Below, one piece after another: positions 35,629 through 46,811 of a stretch of 64,000 nt of DNA. This DNA is from Verrucosispora sp. WMMD573. Lineage in GTDB: Bacteria; Actinomycetota; Actinomycetes; Mycobacteriales; Micromonosporaceae. A model generated the notes under the pieces. That model worked only from the letters and a program-made list of their open reading frames with translations. It was not told where the DNA came from and made no database searches. Positions within the stretch are counted from its first letter, which is position 1. Each line of letters begins with the position of its first letter. Made by a program: the position numbers and the translations under genes. The stretch spans positions 4,774,001 to 4,838,000 of the forward strand of contig NZ_CP114901.1 in the NCBI RefSeq assembly GCF_027497175.1. The letters are read 5' to 3'.

Positions 35629-35870
35629 GAGCGTTCTCTCGTCTTCGTCGGGTCGGCGCGACGGTCGCCGCGCGGCCACCGCACCGACATTCTTCAGTCC
35701 TGGTCGGTCTACTCCTCAGGTACGACGATTTGGCATCAGCGGAACGGAAAGCACCGCGTCCGCCGCGCGGATCCCCCGGCTTCTGTCGGATGCCCGTCAC
35801 TGCCGGCCCTGACCCGTATCCCACCGTGGCGGCCCTTGCACGGCGTAGTGACACCGACCACGATGGGATC

Positions 35871-36296
35871 ATGGTCGATGGATTGATCTTGCAGGTCGGG
35901 TCGGACGGTCCGCTCAGCGACGAGGAGTTGGCCGAGCAGGCCCGCCATCTGAAGGAACACCTGAACCAGCTGCCCGGTGTCGAGGCGAGCGAACTGACCG
36001 CCGAGGCCGCACCGGGTACCCGGGACACCGCGAGCTACCTCTTCGGCGTACTCGCCCTCGCCGTGTTCACCGTGCCGACGGTCAAGCGGGCGGCGGCGGA
36101 CATCCGGCACCTGGCCGAGGTCATCAAGCGCTATCAGGAGCGCAACAAGGGCAAGCGACTGCGCATGACCCTTCCCGACGGCACCGAGATCGACGTACGG
36201 GACGTGTCGGAGAAGACCCTGGCCGAGCTGATCAAGTCGGTGTCGGTGCCCCGGCAGGGCACGGCGGCCCTGCCCGAGAAGGTCGACGGTGACTGA
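35871..36296 (+). CDS. EACC1-like effector-associated constant component
   Basis: This 141-residue protein starts at ATG 35871. Layout: an N-terminal alpha/beta part with a predicted helix SDEELAEQARHLKEHL, an Ala/Val-rich helix around residues 54-80 (SYLFGVLALAVFTVPTVKRA), then RHLAEVIKRYQERNKGKRL and a C-terminal beta unit LRMTLPDGTEIDVRDVSEK. This arrangement matches EACC1, a small protein found beside variable effectors (caspase, trypsin and others) in bacterial conflict systems. It lies 15 bp before the caspase fusion gene, as expected for such a pair. I assign it by pattern and context, without a profile search. Confidence 0.75.
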   Translation: MVDGLILQVGSDGPLSDEELAEQARHLKEHLNQLPGVEASELTAEAAPGTRDTASYLFGVLALAVFTVPTVKRAAADIRHLAEVIKRYQERNKGKRLRMTLPDGTEIDVRDVSEKTLAELIKSVSVPRQGTAALPEKVDGD

Positions 36297-36311
36297 CCCG
36301 GCGGAGCCACG

Positions 36312-38933
<2,622 letters not shown>

Positions 38934-38969
38934 CTCGTCGCCCGCCGGCGTGGGCCGCGCCTGCCCCGG

Positions 38970-39476
38970 TCATCCCGCCGGGAACCGCCGGGCGTCAGTG
39001 GGCCAGATGACGGTGGTGGGGATGCCCCGCTCGCGGGCCCAGCCGACGGCCCGGTCGGTCGACGCGTCGTGGCAGCCCGGCTCGCCGTCCCAGACCGCCA
39101 CCAGCCGCTGCACCCGCAGCAGCAACTCCCGGTTCGCGGCCACATAGGCGGCGGTGCCGGAGGTGCGGTGGCCGGTGTGCAGGACCCGGGTGGCTCGGCC
39201 CAGCAGCTCGTCGAACGCGCCCCGGGCCGCCGGGGCGAGGGTGTCCCGGTAGTCGGGGGCGGGCAGGACCACCTCGTACGTACCACCGCCGTCCAGAACC
39301 GCGCGGGCGAAGATCTGGTCGGTGCCGGCCGCCAGGCAGGTGACGCCGTGCACCGGCCGGTCGCTGATCCGGCGCAGTTCGACCCGGATCGCCTCGGCCA
39401 CCAGCCGCTCGGTGGCCCGGGTCAGATTGATGTGGCCGGTGACCCCGACGCGGACCGGTTCCCGTTCAGGCGGCAT
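38970..39476 (-). CDS. SLOG-family (LOG/DprA-like) nucleotide-binding protein
   Basis: This 168-residue protein starts at ATG 39476 inside the end of the upstream gene (11-bp overlap). It opens with VRVGVTGHINL, a Rossmann-type first strand and loop, and continues with VTCLAAGTDQIFARAVL, EVVLPAPDYRDTL and RLVAVWDGEP, the strand order of SLOG proteins that sense or process nucleotide derivatives in conflict systems. It is coupled to a TrkA-N/RyR membrane protein, a combination expected for nucleotide-dependent signalling or immunity. The exact ligand is unknown. Confidence 0.75.
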   Translation of the reverse strand: MPPEREPVRVGVTGHINLTRATERLVAEAIRVELRRISDRPVHGVTCLAAGTDQIFARAVLDGGGTYEVVLPAPDYRDTLAPAARGAFDELLGRATRVLHTGHRTSGTAAYVAANRELLLRVQRLVAVWDGEPGCHDASTDRAVGWARERGIPTTVIWPTDARRFPAG

Positions 39477-41268
39477 CGGCCGACCCTCCCCGCTGGACGG
39501 GCACGGTGGGGCCCAGCCGGATCAACTCGAAACCGCTGTCGGACAACACGTCGGGCAACGCCCGGATCTCCTCCCGGTTCTGCTCCTGCGCCGCCGACGG
39601 CAACTCGTCCCACGGCCGCAGCAGGTGATGCCGGCGACGGACGTCGTCACGCGGCTCGCCGTACGTCCAGCCCTCGGAGCGCCGTTCCCGGCACCACCGC
39701 TCGTGTTCGAGCCGGGCCAGCTGTTCGACCCGGTCGTCGATGGCCCGCCCAGCCGCGGAGGCGTCACCGGCACCGCCGTGGCGGGGCGCCACGACGCAAC
39801 CCAGGTTCAGCAGCTTGGCCGCGATGTCCTGGACATGGCTGCGGTTGGCGCGGCGCAACGACTCCGGCAGCCGGGACCAGGGCACCATGGCGGGCGCTTC
39901 ACCGAGACGGACGCCGGCCCGCTGCTGGGCGTGCAGGTACCGCAGATGGATCTGCTGGGCGAGTCGTTCGGTGAGGTCCTCGGCGATCAGCCGGGCGTCG
40001 CAGGCGTGCGTGAGCACCGGGTACAGCCGCAGTTTGCCGTGCACCTCGTCGAGCAGGTCGTGGCGGACGTCGCCGTGGAAGGCGGCGGCGAGCGCGGCCT
40101 GTCGGTAGACCGGCACGAAGACGATGCTGCGCGCCCCACGCCAGAGCGCGGGGGTGTCCAGCGCGAGACGCAGGCCGCTGATCTCGTCGGGGGCGCAGAG
40201 GTAGATGCGGTCGTAGCCCTCGGCGGCGAAGTGTTCCAGGCCGACCAGTCCGGCGATGTCCCGGTCGTACCCGACCAACCGGCAGACCTCGCTGAGGAAC
40301 GGGTAACGGGAGGTGGCCAGGGCCAGTTCGGCCCGGGCGTCCGGTGCCACAAGGTCGACCCGTAGCCGACGGTCGGGCCCGCTCTGGTCGGCCTGGCGCG
40401 CCCGCCAGTGCCGGGCGGTCTCCACCAGCAGCGCCCGGCGGAAGCTGCCGCCACCGGCGATCAGGACCGTGGTCGACCGGTCGGGGGCCGACGGCAGTGG
40501 ATGGTGCCGGTGCAGCGCCCGGGCGGCGATGTCGTCGACGTGGAAGTAGTCCAGGCGCAGTCGGCTGGACCCGGCGGCGCCGAGCCGCCGGGCCTGCAAC
40601 GACAGGCACATCTCCGGGTCGTGGACCTGCACGTACACCCGGGGCGGGTGGCGGCGGTCCTGGATCAGTCGGTTGGCCGTGTTGGCGATGGCGTGGTTGC
40701 GGTCGTCGTCGTCGGTGCAGGCGTAGACGGTCTGCGCCCGGGGCAGACCGGCACCCCGCAGCACCTCGGCGTTCGTCGGGTCGCCGACGACGCCGAGGTA
40801 ACGGCGTCGCCGGTACTCCAACGGCCCGAACGGTTCGGCGCGTACCACCACCACCCGGTCACCGTCGGCGTACAGCCGGTCGGCCAGCATGTGCGCGAAC
40901 TGGGAGTCGCCGCAGACGACGGCATGGCCACTCGCCCGCCGGGCCCGCCGGCGCCGGATCTCCGTGGCCAGCAGCAGCCGACCGGCCTCGGCCACCGCCA
41001 GCAGGGTGAACAGCGGCGCCATGAACCGGGCGACCTGCAACTGCCACGGATAGGGACCGGGCTGCTCGAAGAGTTCGGCGCTGAGGAAGAACAGTTGCAG
41101 GTCGTAGTAGAGGATGTCGTACCGGTCCCCGATGGCCTCGGGGCGTACCTGCGACAGGCGTTCCAGGCCGATGTAGCCGAGCACCGAGGCGACCAGGCCG
41201 ATCACCCCGAAGACGACCCGCAGCCACCACGCGGCGGGACGGGCCGCACCGGGGACCGGCTGGGTCAT
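39466..41268 (-). CDS. Membrane TrkA-N (Rossmann) protein with C-terminal RyR domain
   Basis: This 600-residue protein starts at ATG 41268 (GTG 41304 possible). The N-terminus has two clear membrane helices (residues 14-35 and about 80-102) separated by a Tyr-rich segment. Residues about 110-250 are a TrkA-N Rossmann domain (SGHAVVCGDSQFAHMLADRL). A second Rossmann-like unit follows (TTVLIAGGGSFRRALL, then YDRIYLCAPDEISGLRLAL). The end (about 515-590) is a RyR domain: LARLEHERWCRERRSEGW, GWTYGEPRDD, HLLRPWDELP. This resembles ion-channel-like conflict proteins linked with SLOG sensors. The last 11 bp overlap the SLOG gene. Confidence 0.82.
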   Translation of the reverse strand: MTQPVPGAARPAAWWLRVVFGVIGLVASVLGYIGLERLSQVRPEAIGDRYDILYYDLQLFFLSAELFEQPGPYPWQLQVARFMAPLFTLLAVAEAGRLLLATEIRRRRARRASGHAVVCGDSQFAHMLADRLYADGDRVVVVRAEPFGPLEYRRRRYLGVVGDPTNAEVLRGAGLPRAQTVYACTDDDDRNHAIANTANRLIQDRRHPPRVYVQVHDPEMCLSLQARRLGAAGSSRLRLDYFHVDDIAARALHRHHPLPSAPDRSTTVLIAGGGSFRRALLVETARHWRARQADQSGPDRRLRVDLVAPDARAELALATSRYPFLSEVCRLVGYDRDIAGLVGLEHFAAEGYDRIYLCAPDEISGLRLALDTPALWRGARSIVFVPVYRQAALAAAFHGDVRHDLLDEVHGKLRLYPVLTHACDARLIAEDLTERLAQQIHLRYLHAQQRAGVRLGEAPAMVPWSRLPESLRRANRSHVQDIAAKLLNLGCVVAPRHGGAGDASAAGRAIDDRVEQLARLEHERWCRERRSEGWTYGEPRDDVRRRHHLLRPWDELPSAAQEQNREEIRALPDVLSDSGFELIRLGPTVPVQRGGSADAA

Positions 41269-41425
41269 CGCGCGGCTGCCTGAAACCGCCGATGCCCCAG
41301 CCACCGGATAACGACCATGCGCGCCATGCTATTAAACAAAGTCGATCACCAGGGTCGGTGACGTGCCGGCCGGTCGGGCACTTTTCGCAGGTGACGCCGT
41401 TTCGTCGGGGTCGAGATGTCGGGGT

Positions 41426-43039
41426 TCAGCTCGACATGACCCGGGCGTGCAGGTCGGTGACCACCTTGCGGGCGGATTCGAAGGCACCGGCCTGCCAGGC
41501 GATGTAGTGGCTGAGGTGGTCACCGGCGAAGTAGACCCGACCGTCCGGCTCCAGCAGCCGGCCGTACTGCCCGCTGGTGCGCGACGGCCACGACACCCAG
41601 CCGCCCTCCGAGAAGCGGGTACGGTCCCAGGCCACCGAGAACGACGTCTCCAGCTCCGTCCGGTACGCCTCGCCGTGGATCCGCACGCCCTGCGCGACCG
41701 CGCGGGTCTCCCGCTCGGCGGGCGTCAACGCCGCGTACGCCTGGGCGTTGGCGCCGAAGTTGTAGTAGCCGACCACCACGCCCTTCGCCCCGTGGTAGCC
41801 GTAGGACGGGTACCAGATCGTGGCGAGGTCCAGGTTGGTGTTGGTGATGCCGGAGTAGATGTTCTCGTCCTGCTCCCACCACCGTCGCCGGTACTGCAAG
41901 CCGATCTTGCCGGTGGCGTTCGGGACCGGGTAGGCCAGCGCGTCCCGGACCGGCTCGGTGAAGTTGGCCGGGATCTTCGCCAGCACCTGCGGCGGAATCG
42001 TGCAGACGCAGAAGTCGGCGGTGGCGGTACGCGGCCGGCCGCCCGGCCCGTCGTAGACCACGGTGACCCCGGAGCCGGTGTTGGAAATGGAGCGCACCTG
42101 CGCGCCGTAGGTGACGAGGCGACGACCCACGGCCGCTTCGAGGGCGTACGCGATGCGGTCCATCCCGCCGACCGGCTGGAACATCAGCATCGCCTGGTCG
42201 TAGCCGAACTCGAAGGAGAAGTACCGCCCGACGCCGCTGGCCAGCACGTCCGTCAACGGGTACGGGGTCAGTTTCGGGGTGCCCGCCTCGAAGCCGGCGC
42301 CCGGCTCCACCAGGTAGCCGCGCCGGTTGGTGCCCGTGTACCGCCAACTGGCCGCCGGGTCGTCGGCCACCCGGCCGCCGATCGCGCCGAAGCCGCGCAG
42401 GAACTCCAGCAGCCGTTCCTTGTCCTCACCTGTCAGGTACGTGTCGAGGGCACCCTGGTCTGTGGCCTTGGCGAGCAACTCGGAGACGTACCCGTAGACG
42501 TCCGCCTTGGCCTCGCGGTGCCGGATCGGCCGGCCGGACAGCGCCCCGGCATTGTCGTTGACGTAGTAGGCGTCGGCGTTCTGGTTGCCGAAGATCTCGA
42601 TCGGCACGCCGAGTTCCCGGCAGTAGTCGAGGGTCACCATGTGCTGGGCGATGCGGGCCGGGCCGGCGTTGAGGTACTGGCCGTCGGCGAAGCGGGCCCG
42701 CTGGGTACGCCCGTCCAGGTCGGTCTCGGTGGTGCCGCCGCGCACCGTCCAGTTGCGCCCGCCGGGCCGGTCACGCGCCTCCAGCAGACGCACCCGGTAG
42801 CCCGCCTTGCTTAGCTCGTACGCGGTGGCCAGGCCGGCGATACCGGCCCCGAGCACCAGCACGGACTTTGCCGAGCGGCCGGTAAGCGTGAAGTCGGACC
42901 GGTTCGGCGCCCGGAACGGCGGTGCGGCCTGGGCGGCGGGCGCCAGGCCGAGCGCGCCCATCGTTCCGTAGAGCACCCCGGCCCCGCCGGACACCCCGAC
43001 GGCCTGGAGGAACTGCCGCCGTGTCGTCGGTATCGTCAC
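41426..43039 (-). CDS. Tat-exported flavin amine/amino-acid oxidase
   Basis: This is a 537-residue flavoprotein of the monoamine oxidase/L-amino-acid oxidase family. The start GTG 43039 is chosen for the GGGAGG five bases upstream. The Tat signal is TTRRQFLQAVG, followed by a hydrophobic region ending at AAQAA. FAD binding is shown by VLVLGAGIAGLATAYELSKAG, then LEARDRPGGRNWTVRGG, and near the C-terminus by GRVYFAGDHLSHYIAWQAGA. It would oxidise an amine or amino acid outside the cytoplasm, producing ammonia and peroxide. The substrate is unknown. Confidence 0.92.
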   Translation of the reverse strand: MTIPTTRRQFLQAVGVSGGAGVLYGTMGALGLAPAAQAAPPFRAPNRSDFTLTGRSAKSVLVLGAGIAGLATAYELSKAGYRVRLLEARDRPGGRNWTVRGGTTETDLDGRTQRARFADGQYLNAGPARIAQHMVTLDYCRELGVPIEIFGNQNADAYYVNDNAGALSGRPIRHREAKADVYGYVSELLAKATDQGALDTYLTGEDKERLLEFLRGFGAIGGRVADDPAASWRYTGTNRRGYLVEPGAGFEAGTPKLTPYPLTDVLASGVGRYFSFEFGYDQAMLMFQPVGGMDRIAYALEAAVGRRLVTYGAQVRSISNTGSGVTVVYDGPGGRPRTATADFCVCTIPPQVLAKIPANFTEPVRDALAYPVPNATGKIGLQYRRRWWEQDENIYSGITNTNLDLATIWYPSYGYHGAKGVVVGYYNFGANAQAYAALTPAERETRAVAQGVRIHGEAYRTELETSFSVAWDRTRFSEGGWVSWPSRTSGQYGRLLEPDGRVYFAGDHLSHYIAWQAGAFESARKVVTDLHARVMSS

Positions 43040-43132
43040 CGCCACCTCCCACAAGATCGATACCTGACGATCTCAGTGGCGAGTTACCTCGATGCTTCTC
43101 TTTCGTTTCGCACCGGTCTCCGGCCGGCCGGC

Positions 43133-43622
43133 CTACCGATCGGGTGTCGGCAGCACGTCGACCACGACGTTGCCGACCTTGTGTCCGGTGTCGACGTACC
43201 GGTGCGCCTCGACGATCTCGGTCATCGGGTAGCTGCGGTCGATGACGATCTGAAGCCGCTCCTCGGCGAGCAGGTCCCGCAGGGCGGCAAGTGCCGCATG
43301 TTTGCGCACCGACATCCCGGTCCGGACCGGTCGACCGCGGGTGAGGGTGGTGCCGAGCGCGAGCAGGCCGTTCGTCACCAGGCCGGTGGTGGGCAGATGA
43401 CGGCCACCCGGCGCCAGCAACGCCCGGCACCGGGCGAACGAGCTGCGGCCGATTGTGTCGAAGACGACGTCGTAGCGCTCGCCGCTGCCGGTGAAGTCCT
43501 CCACGGTGTAGCTGACCGAGGCCCGCTCGGACAGGCACTTGTACTCGGCGTTCGCGCCGGCGCCGAAGCTGGTGAAGCCGAAGACGCGGTCGCCGACGCG
43601 CCCGCCACCACGCTCCGGGTCC
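43133..43622 (-). pseudogene. Internally deleted zinc-independent MDR/quinone oxidoreductase
   Basis: One frame reads VGDRVFGFTSFGAGANAEYKC (the GroES-like region), then after SERASVSY jumps directly to TVEDFTGSGERYDVVFDTIG, the end of the Rossmann domain. The approximately 100 residues with the NADPH-binding loop are missing and the N-terminus is also lost. The remaining C-terminal part is intact to the stop at 43133. Without cofactor binding it cannot be an active oxidoreductase. Confidence 0.75.
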
Positions 43623-43651
43623 GCTGACGGCGGTCGTGACGGCCTACCGGT

Positions 43652-45157
43652 CTACTCGTCCTCGACGAACACCTCCTCGCGGCGCCTACGGATCGCCGGG
43701 AGAGCCGCGACGACGAGGGCCGCCACCGCCATGACCAGGAGCACCGCGGAGATCGGTCGGGTCAGGAAGACCGACGCGTCGCCGCGAGAGATGATCAGCG
43801 CACGGCGCAGGTACTCCTCCAGCAGCGGGCCGAGGACGAAACCGAGCAGCAGGGGCGCGGGCTCGCAGCCACACTTGATCAGGAGATAGCCGAGGATTCC
43901 GAAGAACGCGATCGCGTAGACGTCGAACGCGTTGAAACTCAGCGAGTACGTGCCGATCGCGGCGAACAGGACGATCATCGGAAAGAGCACCTGGTACGGG
44001 ATGCGCAGCATCCGCACCCAGACGCCGATCAACGGCAGGTTCAGCAGGACGAGCAGCACGTTGCCAATCCACATCGAGGCGATCAGGCCCCAGAACAGCG
44101 CCGGCTCGTCGTTGATGACGTTCGGGCCCGGCGTGATGCCGTGGACGATGAACGCCCCGACCATCAGGGCCATCACCGGGTGGGCGGGCAGGCCCAGGGT
44201 GAGCAGCGGGATGAACGACGTCTGCGCGGCAGCGTTGTTGGCCGACTCGGGACCGGCGACGCCCTCGATCGCGCCGCGCCCGAACTCCTGCTGCCGCCTC
44301 GAGATGCGCTTCTCCACCGCGTACGACGTGAACGAGGCGAGCACGTGGCCACCACCCGGCAGCACGCCGAGCGCGCTGCCCAGCCCGGTGCCGCGCAGGA
44401 TCGGGCCGACGATCCGACGCCGGTCCTCGCGGGTCGGCCAGAGGTTCGTCACCCTGCCGACGATGGCCGTACGGGTCTGCTCGTGCTCCAGGTTGCGCAG
44501 GATCTCGGCCACCCCGAACATGCCGACGGCTACCGACACGAAGTCGATCCCGCCGTAGAGTTCGCGCTGGCCGAACACGAACCGGGGCACGCCGGTGTAG
44601 ATGTCCTGGCCGACCATCCCGAGCAGGACGCCGAGCGCGATCATCGCCAGGGCCTTGAGGGCGCTGCCGCGCGCCAGCGCGATCGACACGATCAGGCCGA
44701 ACAGCACCAGCGAGAAGTAGTCGGCCGGGCCGAACTGCAACGCGATCCGGGCCAGCGGTGGCGCCGCGACGGCCAGCGCGACGGTGGCCACGGTGCCCGC
44801 GACGAACGAACCGATCGCGGCGGCGGCCAACGCCGGTCCGGCCCGGCCCTGCCGCGCCATCTCGTGGCCGTCGAGCGCGGTCACCGCGGCGGACGACTCA
44901 CCCGGCAGGTTGATCAGGATGGCCGTGGTCGAGCCGCCGTACTGCGCGCCGTAGTAGATGCCGGCCAGCATGATCAGCGCGGTCACCGGCTCGAAGTTGA
45001 ACGTGATCGGCAGCAGCATCGCCACCGTCGCGGTCGGTCCGATGCCGGGTAGCACACCGACCGCCGTACCGAGCAGGACGCCCACGAAGCAGTAGAGGAC
45101 GTTCTGGACCAGCAGAGCGGTCGAGAAGCCCAGCACGAGGTTTTCGAAGAGTTCCAT
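43652..45157 (-). CDS. tctA: Tripartite tricarboxylate transporter large permease TctA
   Basis: This 501-residue permease starts at ATG 45157 and has about twelve membrane helices. The TctA signature GVLPGIGPTATVAMLLPITF is near residues 30-50, with a second glycine-rich motif GVLPGGGHVLASFTSYAVEK in the second half, and NLPGESSAAVTALDG between. Together with TctB and TctC it imports carboxylates driven by a cation gradient. It ends the tctCBA operon. Confidence 0.95.
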   Translation of the reverse strand: MELFENLVLGFSTALLVQNVLYCFVGVLLGTAVGVLPGIGPTATVAMLLPITFNFEPVTALIMLAGIYYGAQYGGSTTAILINLPGESSAAVTALDGHEMARQGRAGPALAAAAIGSFVAGTVATVALAVAAPPLARIALQFGPADYFSLVLFGLIVSIALARGSALKALAMIALGVLLGMVGQDIYTGVPRFVFGQRELYGGIDFVSVAVGMFGVAEILRNLEHEQTRTAIVGRVTNLWPTREDRRRIVGPILRGTGLGSALGVLPGGGHVLASFTSYAVEKRISRRQQEFGRGAIEGVAGPESANNAAAQTSFIPLLTLGLPAHPVMALMVGAFIVHGITPGPNVINDEPALFWGLIASMWIGNVLLVLLNLPLIGVWVRMLRIPYQVLFPMIVLFAAIGTYSLSFNAFDVYAIAFFGILGYLLIKCGCEPAPLLLGFVLGPLLEEYLRRALIISRGDASVFLTRPISAVLLVMAVAALVVAALPAIRRRREEVFVEDE

Positions 45158-45174
45158 GCGACAGCCCGGCCCGC

Positions 45175-45636
45175 TCAGAACGAAAGCCACGGACCCCAGA
45201 GCGGGATCCGTAGCTGAAGTCCGACGACGAAGATGAGCGTGCTGAGCACGGTCAGCCCGACGGCCACGGCCAGCGCCGTACCGATCCGCACCTGCCGGCT
45301 GGCCAGGGTGACCAGGAGAGCGGTCACCGCCGAGGTCGGCACGAACCCGAGGCGCCGCACGGTGTATCCGAAGAACACCACCGCGACCACGATGACGCCG
45401 ACCGCCCGCCAGGGGACCGCCCCGAACGAGACCACCTCGCCGGCGACCAGCCCCTTGCCGACGATGAGCAGACCCAGGGCGGCGAGTATCGCGCCGACCA
45501 GCAGCGGGAAGTAGCCGGGGCCCATCCGCAGTGGGGTGCCCAGCTCGTAGCTGAGCGACCCCACCACGAATGCGCCACCGATGAGGACGAAGGCTCCTCC
45601 GGCGAGGACGTCCGGAAACGATCGTCGGCGTTCCAC
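45175..45636 (-). CDS. tctB: Tripartite tricarboxylate transporter small subunit TctB
   Basis: This 153-residue protein has four membrane helices (AGGAFVLIGGAFVVGSL, FPLLVGAILAALGLLIV, VIVVAVVFFGYTV, a long one near the C-terminus) and the GTPLRMGPGYFP loop typical of TctB. GTG 45636 lies directly after the TctC stop; a TTG at 45666 would overlap it. It works only with the TctA and TctC proteins encoded beside it. Confidence 0.93.
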   Translation of the reverse strand: MERRRSFPDVLAGGAFVLIGGAFVVGSLSYELGTPLRMGPGYFPLLVGAILAALGLLIVGKGLVAGEVVSFGAVPWRAVGVIVVAVVFFGYTVRRLGFVPTSAVTALLVTLASRQVRIGTALAVAVGLTVLSTLIFVVGLQLRIPLWGPWLSF

Positions 45637-45637
45637 C

Positions 45638-46654
45638 TCAGGAGGCCTCGACCCCGGCGTCGGCAATGATCTTCGCCCAGGTGCCGAGCTGCTCCTCGAG
45701 GTGCGCCCGGTGGGCCTGCGAGGTGGCGTCCGCCGCCGCGACCGGTGCGGTGCCCAGCTTCGCCATCTGGTCGATCACCCCTGGGTCGGCAAGCGCCGCC
45801 TGGAGGGCTTCGGAGAGCTTGTCGACGACCTCCTGCGGCGTGCCGGCCGGAGCGTAGAGGCCGTGCCAGACGCTGACCTGAAGCTGGGGCAGGCCCGCTT
45901 CGGTCGTGGTGGGCAGATCCGGCAGGCTCTGCACCCGCTCGGGGGTGGTCACCGCGTACGCCTTGACCTCACCCGCGGCGATCTGGCCGCTGGTGTTGGT
46001 GGTCTGGTCGCACAGGAAGTCGACCTGGCCGCCGACCAGGTCGGTCAACGCCGGGCCGGTCCCCTTGTACGGAACCTCCTGGAGTTTGACCCCGACGGCG
46101 TGCTGGAACAGCAGGCCGCACAGGTGGGAGGCGGCGCCGACACCGGCGTTGGCGAGGGTGACCTTCTCCGCGTTCGCCTGCACGTGGGTCAGCAGATCCG
46201 GCAGGGTCGCGGGTGGGAAGTCCTTGCGGGCCACGATCGTCATCGGCACCTCGGTGACGAGCCCGACCATCTCGAAGTCCTCAAGCGGTTGGTAGTCCAG
46301 GTTCTTGTAGAGGGCGGGCGCGGTGGACATGCCGATGTGGTGCATCAGCACGGTGTAGCCGTCGGGCTCGGCCCGCGCGACATCGCCGGCCCCCACCGTG
46401 CCGCCCGCGCCTTCGACGTTCTGCACGACGATCTTGGCACCCAGCTTCGCGGCCATCGGTTCGGCGATCATGCGGGTGACGGTGTCCGTCGGGCCACCGG
46501 CGCTGAACGGCACGACGAACGTGATGTTCCGGTCCGGGTAGTTCGCGACGTCGCCCCCGCTGCCACCACCGGTGCCGGAGCAGGCGGCCAGCAGCGCGAA
46601 AGCGCCGATCACCGCGATCACCTGCCCGGTGGCCCGCTGCCTGGTTGTGGTCAT
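45638..46654 (-). CDS. tctC: Tripartite tricarboxylate transporter binding lipoprotein TctC (Bug family)
   Basis: This 338-residue lipoprotein starts at ATG 46654 behind AGGAGG. The lipobox is LLAACSG, followed by a Gly/Ser spacer. Bug-family landmarks are NITFVVPFSAGGPTDTVTRM, EGAGGTVGAGDVARAEPDGYT and QVDFLCDQTTNT. It captures a carboxylate outside the cell and passes it to TctAB. Expression as the first gene of the operon fits its need for excess over the permease. Confidence 0.95.
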   Translation of the reverse strand: MTTTRQRATGQVIAVIGAFALLAACSGTGGGSGGDVANYPDRNITFVVPFSAGGPTDTVTRMIAEPMAAKLGAKIVVQNVEGAGGTVGAGDVARAEPDGYTVLMHHIGMSTAPALYKNLDYQPLEDFEMVGLVTEVPMTIVARKDFPPATLPDLLTHVQANAEKVTLANAGVGAASHLCGLLFQHAVGVKLQEVPYKGTGPALTDLVGGQVDFLCDQTTNTSGQIAAGEVKAYAVTTPERVQSLPDLPTTTEAGLPQLQVSVWHGLYAPAGTPQEVVDKLSEALQAALADPGVIDQMAKLGTAPVAAADATSQAHRAHLEEQLGTWAKIIADAGVEAS

Positions 46655-46811
46655 ATCGGCGCCTCCTCGTCGAGATATGCACATCCATCGGTGGATGTGC
46701 CGTCTCAGTCTCGGATGCGTGCGACGCGAATAGTGTCAGAAAGAATCCCAAGCCCGACGGGCTCACCGGATCCGGCTCCAAGCCGTACAATTCGCCGCCG
46801 CGCGATCACCG

